Positions 41,166-51,800 of a stretch of 64,000 bases of DNA are shown in pieces. The notes under the pieces were generated by a model. It saw nothing but the letters and a program-made list of their open reading frames with translations, was not told where the DNA came from and did no database searches. Origin of the DNA: Paenibacillus caseinilyticus (GTDB lineage Bacteria; Bacillota; Bacilli; Paenibacillales; NBRC-103111); NCBI RefSeq assembly GCF_027533645.1, contig NZ_JAQAGY010000009.1:208187-272186 (forward strand), given 5' to 3'. Both the position numbers and the translations under genes were made by a program. The number at the start of each line of letters is the position of its first letter. Position 1 is the first letter of the stretch.

Positions 41166-41392
41166 GGTCGGATAACCTCCTTGGAAGATCAACGTCTTCG
41201 GCGTCCTTGGCAGGACGACAGCTTTTATGAAACAACAACAGTACATGAAGATGAAGAACAAGCTGTGCGGGTGATATATTCTGCGATGCGGATCAAGTCC
41301 GGGAGCCGGCTCCCCGTACATGCTTCTATCTTACCAGTGCTCCACTGACAGCCCTATGTCAGCAATGCAGGCCAGTGGATTCCCTGTCCAGG

Positions 41393-41599
41393 TTAAGACA
41401 CCGCAGGGAGATTGGACAGCCGCTGAAGCCTTTCAACGATAAGCTCAGCGTACCCCCAGTCCAGAGGTAAATCATGGTGAAAACCGGTTTCCTTTAGTCT
41501 TAGAGAGTCTATAATCCATTCCTTTGGCAGCAAAATACAGCCCTTTTCCTCTTCAGCATCTGATACCAGTCTCCGATAAAGAAAAGTAAGCATTTCCAT
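41393..41599 (-). CDS. possible 68-residue hypothetical protein
   Basis: A minus-strand frame in an otherwise empty 460-base gap encodes a protein-like sequence ([20 protein letters not shown], then [20 protein letters not shown]). The ATG at 41597-41599 has no good ribosome binding site; the region is less GC-rich than its neighbours. It could be a small gene or a relic. Its start lies 28 bases from the start of the divergent chemotaxis gene. Confidence 0.35.
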   Translation of the reverse strand: MEMLTFLYRRLVSDAEEEKGCILLPKEWIIDSLRLKETGFHHDLPLDWGYAELIVERLQRLSNLPAVS

Positions 41600-41627
41600 A
41601 CTTGAATATACCCGGGGGGTTATCCAC

Positions 41628-43322
41628 TTGGCTTTACGACTTCGAACCAGATTACTGCTTAGTTTCTTCTCCATCATCGCCCTCTTCCTGGTTACGGTCA
41701 CCGTAACGACTGTGATGAATAAGCGTGTCTCCAACCTCACCAATGAAATCCTCGCTTCTCAGAAGCGCATGGAAGTCGTGCAGCGGCTGAATTTGTTCGC
41801 AAGAACCGCTAACGACAACGGAGCACACTACGTGCTAGCACCCGATCATCTCAAGGGGGGATACAAGTCCCGCTTCGACGAAACGGTCCAGTTTCTCGAT
41901 AAGGAGCTCGCCCGCCTGAGAGAGATCACGACGGATCAAGAAAGTCTCGCACAGATCGACCAATTCGCCGCAAAATGGACTGCTGCCATTGCAGACAAGA
42001 AGAAGCTGATGGAGCAGGCTGACAAGAAAGAAATCACCTGGGCTGCGGCGCAGGAGCGCTACACGAAGGATTCATTTGATCCCATCGCCTTCTCTCTGCT
42101 TGCGTTCCTCAAAGGGGAGCAGGCCCAAATCGAGCAGTACGAAAGCGACATTGGCAGCACCAACCAGAGCGTACAGCTCGTGAACTACTTGCTCGTCGGC
42201 ATCGCGATCCTGCTGTCCGTCGGCATCGCCTTCCTGCTCTCGAGATACCTGATTACCCGCACCCGCCTCCTGATCCAATCGGCAGGCGCCGTCGCGGAAG
42301 GGAATCTGCAGGTACCGCCGCTGCAGTTCAAAGGCCAGGACGAGCTGGCCGAGCTCGCCTCCGCCTTCAACGCCATGACCACCTCGCTGCGTTCGGTCAT
42401 CGGCAGCGCGGACCAGGTGGCGCTGCAGGTCGCCGCATCTTCCGCCGAGCTGCAGGCCAGCGCGGAGCAGACGAGCCAGGCCACAGAGCATATCGCTTCG
42501 ATTATGCAGGAGATTACCGATGGTACGGAGCGTCAAGCATCCCAGGTCGGACAGAACCTGTCGACGATTACCCATCTGGCCGAGAAAGTGCATGAGATTA
42601 CGGCGAACGGGCAGGCTGCCCTCCTGACCGTCACGAACACGGCGGATACCGCACAGCAGGGGAAGAACGATCTCACCAACGCCATCCGTCAGGTTCGCGC
42701 AATCGAAGTCAGCAATGGCAAGCTCGCCCGGGTGATCGAAGTCCTGCAGCAGCAGGCGTCCCAGATCGGGAACGCCACGCAGCTCATTATGGAGATCTCT
42801 TCGCAGACCGATCTGCTCGCGCTCAATGCGGCGATCGAAGCGGCGCGCGCAGGCGAACAAGGCCGCGGCTTCTCCGTGGTGGCCCAGGAAGTGCGTAAGC
42901 TGGCCGAGCAATCCCGGGTATCCGCGGACCAGATTCACGGATTGATCGCGGGCATTCAGCAGGAAGCCGGTACCGCTGCAGCAGAGATGGAACACGGTAC
43001 GCTGGAAGTGCAGAAGGGAATCCAGCTCATTGAAGTGGCAGGCGATTCCTTCGAAGGCATTCTGGGGCTGATCCGCCAAGTCGAACAAGATATCCAAGGC
43101 GTGACCGCATCTACGGGCAATATCATGACGGATACCGAACAAGTCGTCTCGGGCATCTCCGTAATCTCCCGGATTGCCGAGGAGAACTCCTCCGGCACCC
43201 AAAGTGTAGCCGCTTCTACCGAGCAGCAGCTGGCTTCCATGGAAGAAATCAGCGCCTCTTCCGGCGCACTGGCCTCCCTGGCCGACGAATTGAAATCCCT
43301 GATCGGCAAGTTCCGGTTATAA
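41628..43322 (+). CDS. methyl-accepting chemotaxis protein paired with a binding lipoprotein
   Basis: 564 residues starting at TTG 41628. Membrane helix 1 (about 10-30), an extracellular four-helix-bundle domain of about 150 residues, helix 2 (about 183-205), HAMP, then the signalling domain with the conserved hairpin tip ([20 protein letters not shown], then [19 protein letters not shown]). From the N-terminus through HAMP it is clearly homologous to the GGDEF protein at 45918-47249: both contain [30 protein letters not shown] and VAEGNLQVP. The next gene, 26 bases downstream, encodes a sugar-type binding lipoprotein, so the pair probably senses a ligand through that protein. Confidence 0.93.
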   Translation: MALRLRTRLLLSFFSIIALFLVTVTVTTVMNKRVSNLTNEILASQKRMEVVQRLNLFARTANDNGAHYVLAPDHLKGGYKSRFDETVQFLDKELARLREITTDQESLAQIDQFAAKWTAAIADKKKLMEQADKKEITWAAAQERYTKDSFDPIAFSLLAFLKGEQAQIEQYESDIGSTNQSVQLVNYLLVGIAILLSVGIAFLLSRYLITRTRLLIQSAGAVAEGNLQVPPLQFKGQDELAELASAFNAMTTSLRSVIGSADQVALQVAASSAELQASAEQTSQATEHIASIMQEITDGTERQASQVGQNLSTITHLAEKVHEITANGQAALLTVTNTADTAQQGKNDLTNAIRQVRAIEVSNGKLARVIEVLQQQASQIGNATQLIMEISSQTDLLALNAAIEAARAGEQGRGFSVVAQEVRKLAEQSRVSADQIHGLIAGIQQEAGTAAAEMEHGTLEVQKGIQLIEVAGDSFEGILGLIRQVEQDIQGVTASTGNIMTDTEQVVSGISVISRIAEENSSGTQSVAASTEQQLASMEEISASSGALASLADELKSLIGKFRL

Positions 43323-43348
43323 TCTTGAGGATAGAAGGTGAATGCAGC

Positions 43349-44587
43349 GTGAATAAACTTCCTATGTCCATCCTTGGCCTTACCAGCGTGTTGCTATTCA
43401 GCGCCTGCTCGGGAACGCCCGCACAAGATCCTGTTTCGTTGACCTTCCTGAGCACCTATGAGGGCAAAGAGGCCGAATTCATCAAAGCGCGGATCGCCGC
43501 GTTCGAACAAGAGCACCCGAACATCAAGGTGACGACGCTCGATGTCAATTTCGGCGCAGCCTCGAACAGCTTCAAGACAGCGCTGCTCGGAGACCAGCAG
43601 CTCGACTTCATGCGTGCGGATAATTCCTGGGTCCCTGAATTTGCCGATTTGAACTTATTGTATCCGTTGGAATCCTTCCTATCCGAAGAGGACAAGAGCG
43701 ACTTCAACCCCACCGCCCTGCGCTCCGTGCAGTTCAAGGAGCATCTGTATGGACTTCCGTCCGTTATTGAAGCACCTGCCTTGCTGTATAACAAGCGGCT
43801 TCTGCAAGAGGCCGGCTTCTCCGCTCCTCCCCAGTCGATGGACGAGCTGTACGCCATGGCCAAGGCTCTGACTACGGGCGGCAAATACGGCGTGTTCGTC
43901 TCCGACGATTCCTACTTCGCTCTGCCTTATATCTGGGCGTTCGGCGGGGAGACGATTACGGATGACCGGAAGGTCGGCATTGCCTCGGGCGAGTCCGTCC
44001 AGGGACTGCAGTTCATGCAGAAGCTGAGAGAGGACAAAGTATCCCAGCCGTACCCGGACTTCAAGGAAGCGTACAACACCATGATGGGGGACTTCAAAGA
44101 AGGCCGGTCCGCCATGATCCTCAACGGCCCTTGGGCTGTGTCCGATCTTCTGACCGGAGCGGAATTCAAGGATGCGGGCAACCTGGGCATCACGGCCATC
44201 CCCAAAGGACCGAAGGGCCAGGGTTCCCCGGCCGGCGGACACAGCATGGTCGTCTCCAAGTACAGCAAGCATCCGAAGGAATCGTATGAGCTGATCCGCT
44301 ACCTGACGAGCGCCGAGACGCAGCTCCTGCAGGCCAAAGAAGTCAAGACGCTTCCTGCGCGGACCAGCCCCTATAAGGATGCTGCTCTCGCTGGGGACGC
44401 GATCGTCCAAGGCTTCAAGAAGCAGCTCGACGCGGCCAAAGCGCGGCCGCTGATCCCGGAAGGCTCGCAGATGTTCTCCGACTTCACGCCGAATCTCGGC
44501 CAGATCCTTACAGGCAAGCTGTCGGCCCAGGAAGGCGCCAAGAATATCGAGGCAGCCTGGAGAGACATGCTCAAGCTGGACCGCTAG
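43349..44587 (+). CDS. extracellular solute-binding lipoprotein coupled to chemoreceptor
   Basis: 412 residues from the GTG at 43349, with AAGGTGA upstream. A lipoprotein signal ends at the lipobox FSACS. The fold is a family 1 (maltose-type) sugar-binding protein: FEQEHPNIKV, FKTALLGDQQLDFMRADNSW, LYGLPSVIEAPALLYNKR, and the C-terminal half. A paralogue with the same length lies convergently at 44683-45921. No permease or ATPase gene is present, so the protein is likely a receptor component for the chemoreceptor encoded immediately upstream rather than a transport subunit. Confidence 0.9.
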   Translation: MNKLPMSILGLTSVLLFSACSGTPAQDPVSLTFLSTYEGKEAEFIKARIAAFEQEHPNIKVTTLDVNFGAASNSFKTALLGDQQLDFMRADNSWVPEFADLNLLYPLESFLSEEDKSDFNPTALRSVQFKEHLYGLPSVIEAPALLYNKRLLQEAGFSAPPQSMDELYAMAKALTTGGKYGVFVSDDSYFALPYIWAFGGETITDDRKVGIASGESVQGLQFMQKLREDKVSQPYPDFKEAYNTMMGDFKEGRSAMILNGPWAVSDLLTGAEFKDAGNLGITAIPKGPKGQGSPAGGHSMVVSKYSKHPKESYELIRYLTSAETQLLQAKEVKTLPARTSPYKDAALAGDAIVQGFKKQLDAAKARPLIPEGSQMFSDFTPNLGQILTGKLSAQEGAKNIEAAWRDMLKLDR

Positions 44588-44624
44588 ACTAGGGCTTCAT
44601 GGAAGCCGGAATGCCGTTAGAAGA

Positions 44625-44668
44625 TGCAAACAGCCGTGCAGGCGAATCCCTGCACGGCTGTTTTTGCA
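44625..44668. terminator. bidirectional terminator between the two binding-protein genes
   Basis: A 14-bp perfect stem (44629-44642 with 44649-44662) has A-rich sequence on the left and T-rich on the right, so it can end both convergent transcripts. Confidence 0.9.
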
Positions 44669-44682
44669 TTCTTACGACGAGC

Positions 44683-45921
44683 TTACCTGTTCCGGAGCAG
44701 ATTCTCCCAAGAAGCTTCGATGTTCCGTACCCCCTCGGGAACGGACACCTTCCCAAGCAGCATCGCGTTCAGATTCGGGGTGAAATCCATGAACAGCTTG
44801 GCGCCTTCGGGAATCATCGGGCGTGCCTTTGCCGTATCGAGCTGCTGCTTAAAGCCTTGAACCAGAGGATCAAGCGCCAGCCTCTCATCGACATATGCAG
44901 CCGATTGCGTAGGCAGGGTCTTGAATTCCTTGCTCTGCAGCACCTGCGTCTCCGTACCGGTGAGGTAAGCGATCAGCTCCAAGCTTTCTTTCGGATACTT
45001 CGTGTACCGGTTGATCACTAGACTGTGCCCTCCCACCGGGGAGCCCTGGCCTTTGGGCCCTTGCGGAACGGCGGCGATGCCGAGCTGATCCTCATGCAGG
45101 AACGCCCTGCCCTTCAAGATGTCCCCCATCGCCCAAGGACCGTTGATGATCATCGCCACCCTGCTCTCCTCCGCGAAGTCCTTCATCATCCGCCCGTACC
45201 AGTCGGAGAAATCCGCGTAAGGCTGGGTGACGCCTTCCCGCCTTAGCTTCACCATGAATTCGAAGGCCTTCTGCGAATCTGCCGAGGCAATCTCGATTTG
45301 CCGGTCATCCGTGACCATGCCTCCACCGAAGGCCCACAGATAGGGAAGTGCAAAGTAGGAATCCTCCGTCAGGAACAATCCGTACCGGCCGTTGCCGGTC
45401 ATCGCTTTGGCCATCGTCAGCAGCTCGTCCATCGTGGCGGGAGGGTTCGTGAATCCCGCTTCGCCGAGCAGCCGCTTGTTGTACAAGAGAGCCGGCACTT
45501 CGATCACCGAGGGAAGCCCGTAGAGGGAGCCTTGATACCGGGCGGACTGCAGGGCGGACGGAATATAACCGGACCAGGCAGCCTCGGAAGACAGCTTCTC
45601 CAGCGGATAGACGATACCGAGCTCCGCATACTCGGGAATCCAGGTGTTATCCGCGCGGAAGATGTCCACTGCTTGGTCGCCAAGCACTGCCGTCTTGAAT
45701 TCATTGGTGGCGAACGGGAAGGCGCGCTGCTCCATTTTCACTTGAATGTTCGGATGCTCCTTGGCGAAAGCCTCGATTCTTTTCTGGAAAAACTGCGTTT
45801 CGGCTGGAGACGTTGTTGTCCAGAACGTCAGAGCTGCCGGCTCGGCAGTCCCTTCCGGACTCGAACAAGAGGAGACGACAGCCAGGGATAAAATCAGCAT
45901 GAGTACAGCCTGTTTGGTCAT
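44683..45921 (-). CDS. extracellular solute-binding lipoprotein coupled to diguanylate cyclase
   Basis: 412 residues with a lipoprotein signal (LILSLAVVSSCSS). Along its length it parallels the lipoprotein at 43349-44587: FAKEHPNIQV, FKTAVLGDQAVDIFRADNTW, LYGLPSVIEVPALLYNKRLL, MINGPWAMGDIL, GPKGQGSPVGGHS. Its start overlaps the stop of the upstream GGDEF gene by 4 bases (ATGA), so the two are translationally coupled. With no permease nearby it probably acts as the ligand-loaded partner of that sensor. Confidence 0.9.
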   Translation of the reverse strand: MTKQAVLMLILSLAVVSSCSSPEGTAEPAALTFWTTTSPAETQFFQKRIEAFAKEHPNIQVKMEQRAFPFATNEFKTAVLGDQAVDIFRADNTWIPEYAELGIVYPLEKLSSEAAWSGYIPSALQSARYQGSLYGLPSVIEVPALLYNKRLLGEAGFTNPPATMDELLTMAKAMTGNGRYGLFLTEDSYFALPYLWAFGGGMVTDDRQIEIASADSQKAFEFMVKLRREGVTQPYADFSDWYGRMMKDFAEESRVAMIINGPWAMGDILKGRAFLHEDQLGIAAVPQGPKGQGSPVGGHSLVINRYTKYPKESLELIAYLTGTETQVLQSKEFKTLPTQSAAYVDERLALDPLVQGFKQQLDTAKARPMIPEGAKLFMDFTPNLNAMLLGKVSVPEGVRNIEASWENLLRNR

Positions 45922-47249
45922 GTAGAGAGTTCCCCCTCGCTTCGGCGGTTCCGTGTTGTATAGGTCACAATCCGGTTTCGACCGCTGCGCTTCGCTTCGT
46001 AGAGCGCTTGATCCGCTTCCTGCAGCAGGTCATCCGGATCACCGGTGATCGACGCAGCCGCTGCAGAGATGCCGATGCTTACCGTGACGCTGCCGCTGAC
46101 CTCCGACTGCCGGTGAGGGATAGGCCGCGACGCCAGTGCTTGCCGGAACCGCTCGGCCGTCCGGATGGCTTCTTCCTCGCCTTGACCCGGCAGGAGCACC
46201 ACGAATTCTTCTCCTCCGTACCGTGCGGCGAGATTCCCGGGACCGACCTGCTCTTGCAAGATCCCGGCCACCTGCCTCAGGCATTCGTCTCCGGCCTGAT
46301 GACCGTACAGGTCGTTATAGCGCTTGAAGTAATCAATATCGAACAGGATCAGGGCTATCGGCCTCGAGTCCGCGGCAAGGCTTCTCCATTCCCGCTCCAG
46401 GGTCTCGTCGTAGCACCGCCGGTTCGCGATTCCGGTCAATCCGTCCCGGGTCGACAGCTGCTGGAGGAAGAGATTAGAGTCAATGACGGTCCGCAGCGAA
46501 TGCGTCATCCGGTTGAAGGCCTCCGCCAGCTCCTGAAGTTCATCGCGACCCCGGAAGCGCAAATCCGGGACCTGCAGGTTGCCCTCCGCTACCGTCTGGG
46601 CCGAGTGCTTGAGCAGCCGAATCCGCCGGAGCAGATCGTTCGAGAGAATGAATGCAATGAAGACCGACAGCAGGATAGCCGACGACGCCAGTGCTATGTT
46701 CACCCACAGGATGGTCCGGCTGCTGCTTCGGATCTCGCTGTTGTATCCATCAATCCGCGACTGCTCGTTCTTGAAGAAGGCATGGAGCGAGAAGGCGATG
46801 GGATCGAAGCCGGTCTTCGTATAATTCTCCTGCGCCGCTTGGACCTCCCCTTGCTTTTTGAGAGCCATGATCTTCTGCCTGTTCTCCACATAAGCCCTCC
46901 ACTTCTCCCGGAAGCGTTCAATCTGATCGCTCGCTTGCGGATCGGTGGTGATGGCCGATAGACGCTTGATTTCTTCGTCCACATACTTCACGCTCGCATC
47001 GAACTGCGACTTGAAATCCTCTTCCACATAGAGGGGGGCGAGCAGGTAATGGGCCCCGTTGTCGTTGGCGGTCCGGGCGAACAAATCCAGCCGCTGTACG
47101 ACCTCCAGCCTCACCTCCGAAGCCATGCTTTCACTCGTAGAATGTACGATGCGCCGGGTAAGGGTGACGGACAGGACTGACGTTATAACGAACAGTAGGA
47201 TGATGGCAAAAAAGCTCAAATACAGTTTCTTGCGCAGTGTAAACACCAA
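45918..47249 (-). CDS. HAMP-GGDEF diguanylate cyclase paired with a binding lipoprotein
   Basis: 443 residues from a TTG at 47247-47249, six bases from GGAGGGG; the next codon is GTG, also possible. Helix 1 (about 8-30), an extracellular four-helix-type domain, helix 2 (about 185-207), HAMP, then GGDEF (about 280-435) with RDGLTGIANRR, FDIDYFKRYNDLYGH and an active-type GGEEF at 345-349. No RxxD inhibitory site stands before it. The sensor half is homologous to the chemoreceptor at 41628-43322. The stop overlaps the start of the binding lipoprotein gene. It should raise c-di-GMP in response to a ligand carried by that lipoprotein; this coupling is inferred. Confidence 0.92.
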   Translation of the reverse strand: MVFTLRKKLYLSFFAIILLFVITSVLSVTLTRRIVHSTSESMASEVRLEVVQRLDLFARTANDNGAHYLLAPLYVEEDFKSQFDASVKYVDEEIKRLSAITTDPQASDQIERFREKWRAYVENRQKIMALKKQGEVQAAQENYTKTGFDPIAFSLHAFFKNEQSRIDGYNSEIRSSSRTILWVNIALASSAILLSVFIAFILSNDLLRRIRLLKHSAQTVAEGNLQVPDLRFRGRDELQELAEAFNRMTHSLRTVIDSNLFLQQLSTRDGLTGIANRRCYDETLEREWRSLAADSRPIALILFDIDYFKRYNDLYGHQAGDECLRQVAGILQEQVGPGNLAARYGGEEFVVLLPGQGEEEAIRTAERFRQALASRPIPHRQSEVSGSVTVSIGISAAAASITGDPDDLLQEADQALYEAKRSGRNRIVTYTTRNRRSEGELST

Positions 47250-47354
47250 GTCGGGCCCCTCCGGTCCATAGGATGCAAGCATCCCGGATGATCATTTTAT
47301 TATTTCCCATTATTGGATTCTAGTCCATTCCCAAAAGCAGGAACCTGCCGGTCA

Positions 47355-47392
47355 CAAAAAAACCGCTGCACCCACATCTGGGAGACAGCGGT
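47355..47392 (-). terminator. terminator of the SLH surface protein gene
   Basis: On the minus strand a stem of ACCGCTG with CAGCGGT plus an inner TCCCA/TGGG helix is followed by seven T residues, 21 bases past the SLH frame end. Confidence 0.88.
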
Positions 47393-47412
47393 AGTTGCCG
47401 GGAAGTATCAGG

Positions 47413-50400
47413 TTACCGGATAAATTCAACAAACCTCAGGAAACGCTCCAACACGGTGACCGCCTCGGCCCGTGTCGCCTTTCTTTCCGCATGGAAGGTG
47501 AAATCCGGATATCCTTCCATCAATCCCGTATGATGCATGAGAGCCGCAGGTTCCGTATAAGCCGCTTCCATATTCCTATAATCCTTGAACGTTGAAGCAA
47601 TCGCAGGCACACGGTGCGGTGTTCTCTGAGGGAACTCATGACGGGTCACATTGGCCATCATCGCGGCCATCTCAGCGCGCGAGACCGGCTGTCCGGGATG
47701 GAATGTACCGTCTTCATAACCTTCGATGACGCCATAGTTCTTAGCCGTCTGAACTTCTTTATAATACCAGCTGTCCGCGCTCACGTCTCCAAAATAAGGC
47801 GGGGTCTCCAGATCGGGCTGCAGATCGAGTATACGGACCAGCAGCGAAGCGAACTCCGCCCGTGTTACTTCGTCGTCCGAAATAAACGCATGTTCGGTTC
47901 GGCCGAACACAATCCATTTGGAAGCAAGCCGCTCAATGGACTCCCGCCCCTAATGATTCTGGATGTCCGGGAACGTGGTATGATAACCTACCACTCCATA
48001 CACTCCCCCGTTGCGGAGCATGAGCAGTTCCGTTTCGCTCTCCTCTACGCCTCTGCGGTAAGGAGCATAGGACAGATGTGAGAGTGTAGTATAGAGGAGA
48101 CCCGTTACCCGGTCCATATCCATATTCGCGGCAGGCTGAAGCAGCCGCGTGATGTACATGCCCTTCTTCCAGGTCAAGAGCTCCTGCTTCCCGCTCTGTT
48201 CGGTGAATATGGTGAAGCTTCGAAATGCATCCCGGATCTGCAGAGCATTCATGGATGCGAGCTGCTCCGCCCGGGTCTCCTCCTCGTCAGACAGCCCCGA
48301 GGACTGGAAGCCGATCATGACTTCCGGCTCACCCGGATCGACCGAACCCTGCTGCGAACTCAGCACCAGCATTTCCGTCTCCATCCGGTACGCTCCATCC
48401 ACATAAGCAAAGTGGAAGTCCGTATCCATGGCTTGATACTTGAGGACCAGTCTCTCCGGGATCCGAATGAGGTAGCGGTCCGCCTTCAACAATATATCAA
48501 AAATAATTTCGTTCTCCTGAGCCAGTACGGTATCAAGCTCGGCATTCAATACGGAGTCTCCGATCTCTGCCGTTACCGTATTGTCTGTAACCCCGAAGCA
48601 TCCGTCAATAATGATGCGGTTCTGGATTCGCCTGATGCTGCAAGCATTGCCTCCTGCAACTGGGGCCCCCCCAGCCCCGCCACCTCCCCAGCTCGGTTTA
48701 GCGCTGGGGGATGCGGTAACGGCCTTCAGGATATCACTTTCCGCCGACCGGTTACCGGATCCATCCTTGGCCCTCACCGTCACTTCATATTCTGTGGACG
48801 GATTCAGGTCCGTGATCACATACCCGGTTCCGGCAGTGGTACCTATGACGACTCCGTCTACAAGCACTTCATACTCGGTTACAGCCTCATCCCCATCCGG
48901 AGCATTCCACTCCAGTGTGATGGTGGTCTGGGTGGTGTCCGTAACCGTGATACCCGTTGGAGGATTCAGAGCTGTTGGATCAGACACTGGCGTGCTGCCA
49001 TCCGGCGGCGTGCTGCCTTCCGGCGGCGTGCTGCCTTCCGGCGGCGTGCTGCCTTCCGGCGGCGTGCTGCCATCCGGCGGCGTACTGCCATCCGGCGGCG
49101 TGCTGCCATCCGTTGGTGTGCTGCCATCCGGCGGCGTGCTGCCATCCGTTGGCGTGCTGCCATCCGGCGGCGTGCTGCCATCCGGCGGCGTGCTGCCATC
49201 CGGCGGTGTGCTGCCATCCGTCGGCGTGCTGCCATCCGGCGGCGTGCTGCCATCCGGCGGCGTGCTGCCTTCCGGCGGCGTGCTGCCATCCGGCGGCGTG
49301 CTGCCATCCGGCGGCGTGCTGCCATCCGGCGGCGTGCTGCCATCCGTTGGCGCGCTGCCATCCGGCGGCGTGCTGCCATCCGGCGGCGTACTGCCATCCG
49401 GCGGCGTGCTGCCATCCGTTGGCGCGCTGCCATCCGGCGGCGTGCTGCCATCCGGCGGCGTGCTCTCTGTAGTAACCGGCAGCACCTCGCTCGGCTGCGA
49501 CACATGGCCCGCGGTATCCTTCGCCTGCACGGTGATGTCGTACGCCGTATTCGGGTCCAGACCGGTCACGACATAGTTCGTATCCGTCGTCGTACCCACG
49601 ATGACGCCGTCCACGAGTACGTCATATTCGGTTACACCCACGTTATCCGTCGCGGCCGTCCACTCGATGGTTACCGTGGTGTCGGTGATGCCTGTCTCCG
49701 TTACGCCCGTCGGGGCCGTGGGCTCCATCAAATCTGGCGGCACCGGCGTGCTCTCTGTAGTAACCGGCAGCACCTCGCTCGGCTGCGACACATGGCCCGC
49801 GGCATCCTTCGCCTGCACGGTGATGTCGTACGCCGTATCCGGGTCCAGTCCCGTCACGACATAGTTCGTATCCGTCGTCGTACCCACGATGACGCCATCC
49901 ACGAGCACTTCATATTCGGTTACGCCCACGTTATCCGTCGCAGCCGTCCACTCGATGGTTACCGTGGTGTCGGTGATGCCGGTCTCCCCCAGCCCTGTCG
50001 GCTGTGCGGGAGGAGTGACGTCCGCCAGCTTCACGATGAGCGGCGAGCTCTGAGCTGACCGGTTGCCATCTCCATCGATGGCGGTTACGGTCATCGTATA
50101 GCTCTGCGATACGGATGCTCCTGTTACCGGCATGTTCAATCCGGCCGTGGTCCCGAGAGAGACTCCATCCTGGTACACTTCATACCGAGCAACTCCCGCA
50201 TCATCCGTTGAAGCGGACCAATTCAGCCTGAAGCTGGACTGGCTCTCCTGCGTGAACCCCAGATTCGCAGGCGCACTTGGCGGAGCCGACCCATACATCG
50301 TGGTCAAGCTTACGGTATTGGAATACCCTGACCGACTCCCCCCTTCCACGAATAACTTGAAGAGATACGGAGTATGAGGTGTCAGATTGGATACCGTTGC

Positions 50401-51522
50401 CGAGCCGGAAGAGGCGGTAAGCGTTCCTGTGTTGGCGGCGGTCCACGTCCCCCCATTGTCAGCCGACTGCATCATGGTGACACGCGAGGCACCCGCGGCA
50501 GGCGTCCAAGTGAAAGAAGCCGTAGTATTCGTCACGGAGGTTCGAGCCAGATCCGATATGGCTGCTCCGGAGAGAGTGGTTACATCGAGCACCTCGGAGG
50601 AACCTTGAGAAGCTCCTCCTGTAACCACCAGCCGGAATTTATAGCCAGAACCGGGTACGAGGCCCGTCACTTGTCCGGACGTCGAGGAAGCGGACAGCGT
50701 CTGCTTCAAGCTGGAGTCAGTCCAGCTGGTTCCGTCAATGGACTGCTGAATCTTCACCGAACTGGCCCCCGAAGAAGCGTTGAACGCAAAATCCGCTGTA
50801 TTCGTGGTCACCGACGTGGAACTGAAGTTATAACTAGTCTGCTGTGTGGATACCGAATTCGATTGAAGGTCAAACTGATAATAAGTACCTAGATCCCGGT
50901 TATACCCGTCAGTTAACGCATCTTCCGGAAAAGCGGCCCACATCCGCTCGTTCCCGGCCGTCTCCTCCAGCATGAATGACGCAAATTTCAGAGTAGACGG
51001 ATTGCCGATCGCGTTCAATGGAATTTTGAATTTGATGAACGGCGAATTGGCATCCCGGTAATAAGCAAAGCTTCCCGCCGTGTTCACCCAGGACGAGCCG
51101 TTATACTGCTGCACATTCAAATAAGTCTCGTCCACTTTCCAGCGCACATGATATCGGGCACTGAAGGGCAGGGTTGGCTGCTGGGTCCTGTAAGGGGAAC
51201 CGAGGGTGGTTCCGTTGTCCCCTCCGATGTACATTTGAACCCACTTCTGGCTCTGGTTCGTAAACCGGACATCGTCTTTATTGATCTCATCGCCCCGATA
51301 AGCGACATACAGATTCGTAGTGTCCCAAGTAATATACAAATAATAGGTCGGCGTCAGCGTAGAAGTGAAGAACGTCTCATTGGCATAGAAGTCGTTCCCC
51401 CCGTTCAATGCGATCGTATGACCGTAAGCGGCATAGGCCCGGTTCAACCCGGTGGAACATTGCAAGAATAAAAGTACGGGTATCAATATATAAGGAAGCC
51501 ATCGTCTCATCATGCTGCACAT
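47413..51522 (-). pseudogene. SLH surface protein with FN3 domains, interrupted by an in-frame amber codon
   Basis: One continuous frame of 1370 codons broken only by TAG at 47950-47952 (codon 1191). The sequence across it reads FPDIQNH-stop-GRESIERLASK, where SLH domains have Trp; one base change (TGG to TAG) explains it. Domains before the stop: signal peptide (about 1-35), a CBM9-like beta domain (about 36-225), about five FN3 domains, a PDGSTP linker, another FN3 and a C-terminal beta region. The SLH repeats that fix the protein to the wall lie mostly after the stop, so a truncated product would be released. The start is ATG 51522 with GGGAGG upstream; a longer frame exists. Without the base change it would be an intact S-layer-anchored protein. 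Confidence 0.85.
48985..49462 (-). repeat. 18-bp tandem repeats encoding the (P-P-D-G-S-T) linker
   Basis: About 26 in-frame copies of an 18-base unit, with variants changing Pro to Thr, Asp to Glu and Thr to Ala. Copies are nearly identical, so recent slippage or recombination is likely. It forms a stiff, acidic proline-rich spacer. Confidence 0.9.
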
Positions 51523-51695
51523 CTCATGTTGAACCTCCCAAAAATCCGTTCCGGATGGAATCCAAAACGAACGAATCACCACTATTTATCGTCATGATTC
51601 CAATAAAACGTTAGTTGTAAAGTAATATAATAATATCTAATTCGACAAAAATAGACATTCTCCTCCTTTCCCATTCCCTCTAAAATTGCGGCAAT

Positions 51696-51731
51696 AACAA
51701 GAGGCCGCCGGTAGTCAGGCAGCCCCTTGTT
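51696..51731 (-). terminator. hairpin downstream of the amylase gene
   Basis: Imperfect stem with AACAAG/CTTGTT ends and GC-rich inner pairs, 70 bases past the amylase stop. The T-run is short. Confidence 0.55.
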
Positions 51732-51800
51732 TCATTGAAGTTTGTACGTCCTCTACCGGACCGGTTTATCGATGCGGCAGATTGCCCAGCAGTCCCCTCC

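Noticed and set aside
43349..44587. Sugar ABC transporter at 43-46 kb
   Set aside because: Both binding lipoprotein genes lack any permease or ATPase neighbour and are each coupled to a sensor gene instead.
47950..47952. Pyrrolysine or programmed read-through at the amber codon
   Set aside because: No pyl genes or special stem-loop are visible, and Firmicutes of this type are not known to use pyrrolysine in SLH proteins. A point mutation is simpler.
48985..49462. CRISPR-like regular repeats
   Set aside because: The 18-base unit has no spacers, keeps one reading frame and encodes a PPDGST linker; the same holds for 15885-16163.
48412..50058. 548-codon arginine-rich frame
   Set aside because: Produced by the 18-bp repeats read in another frame; the low-complexity RRRAAI pattern is not a protein.
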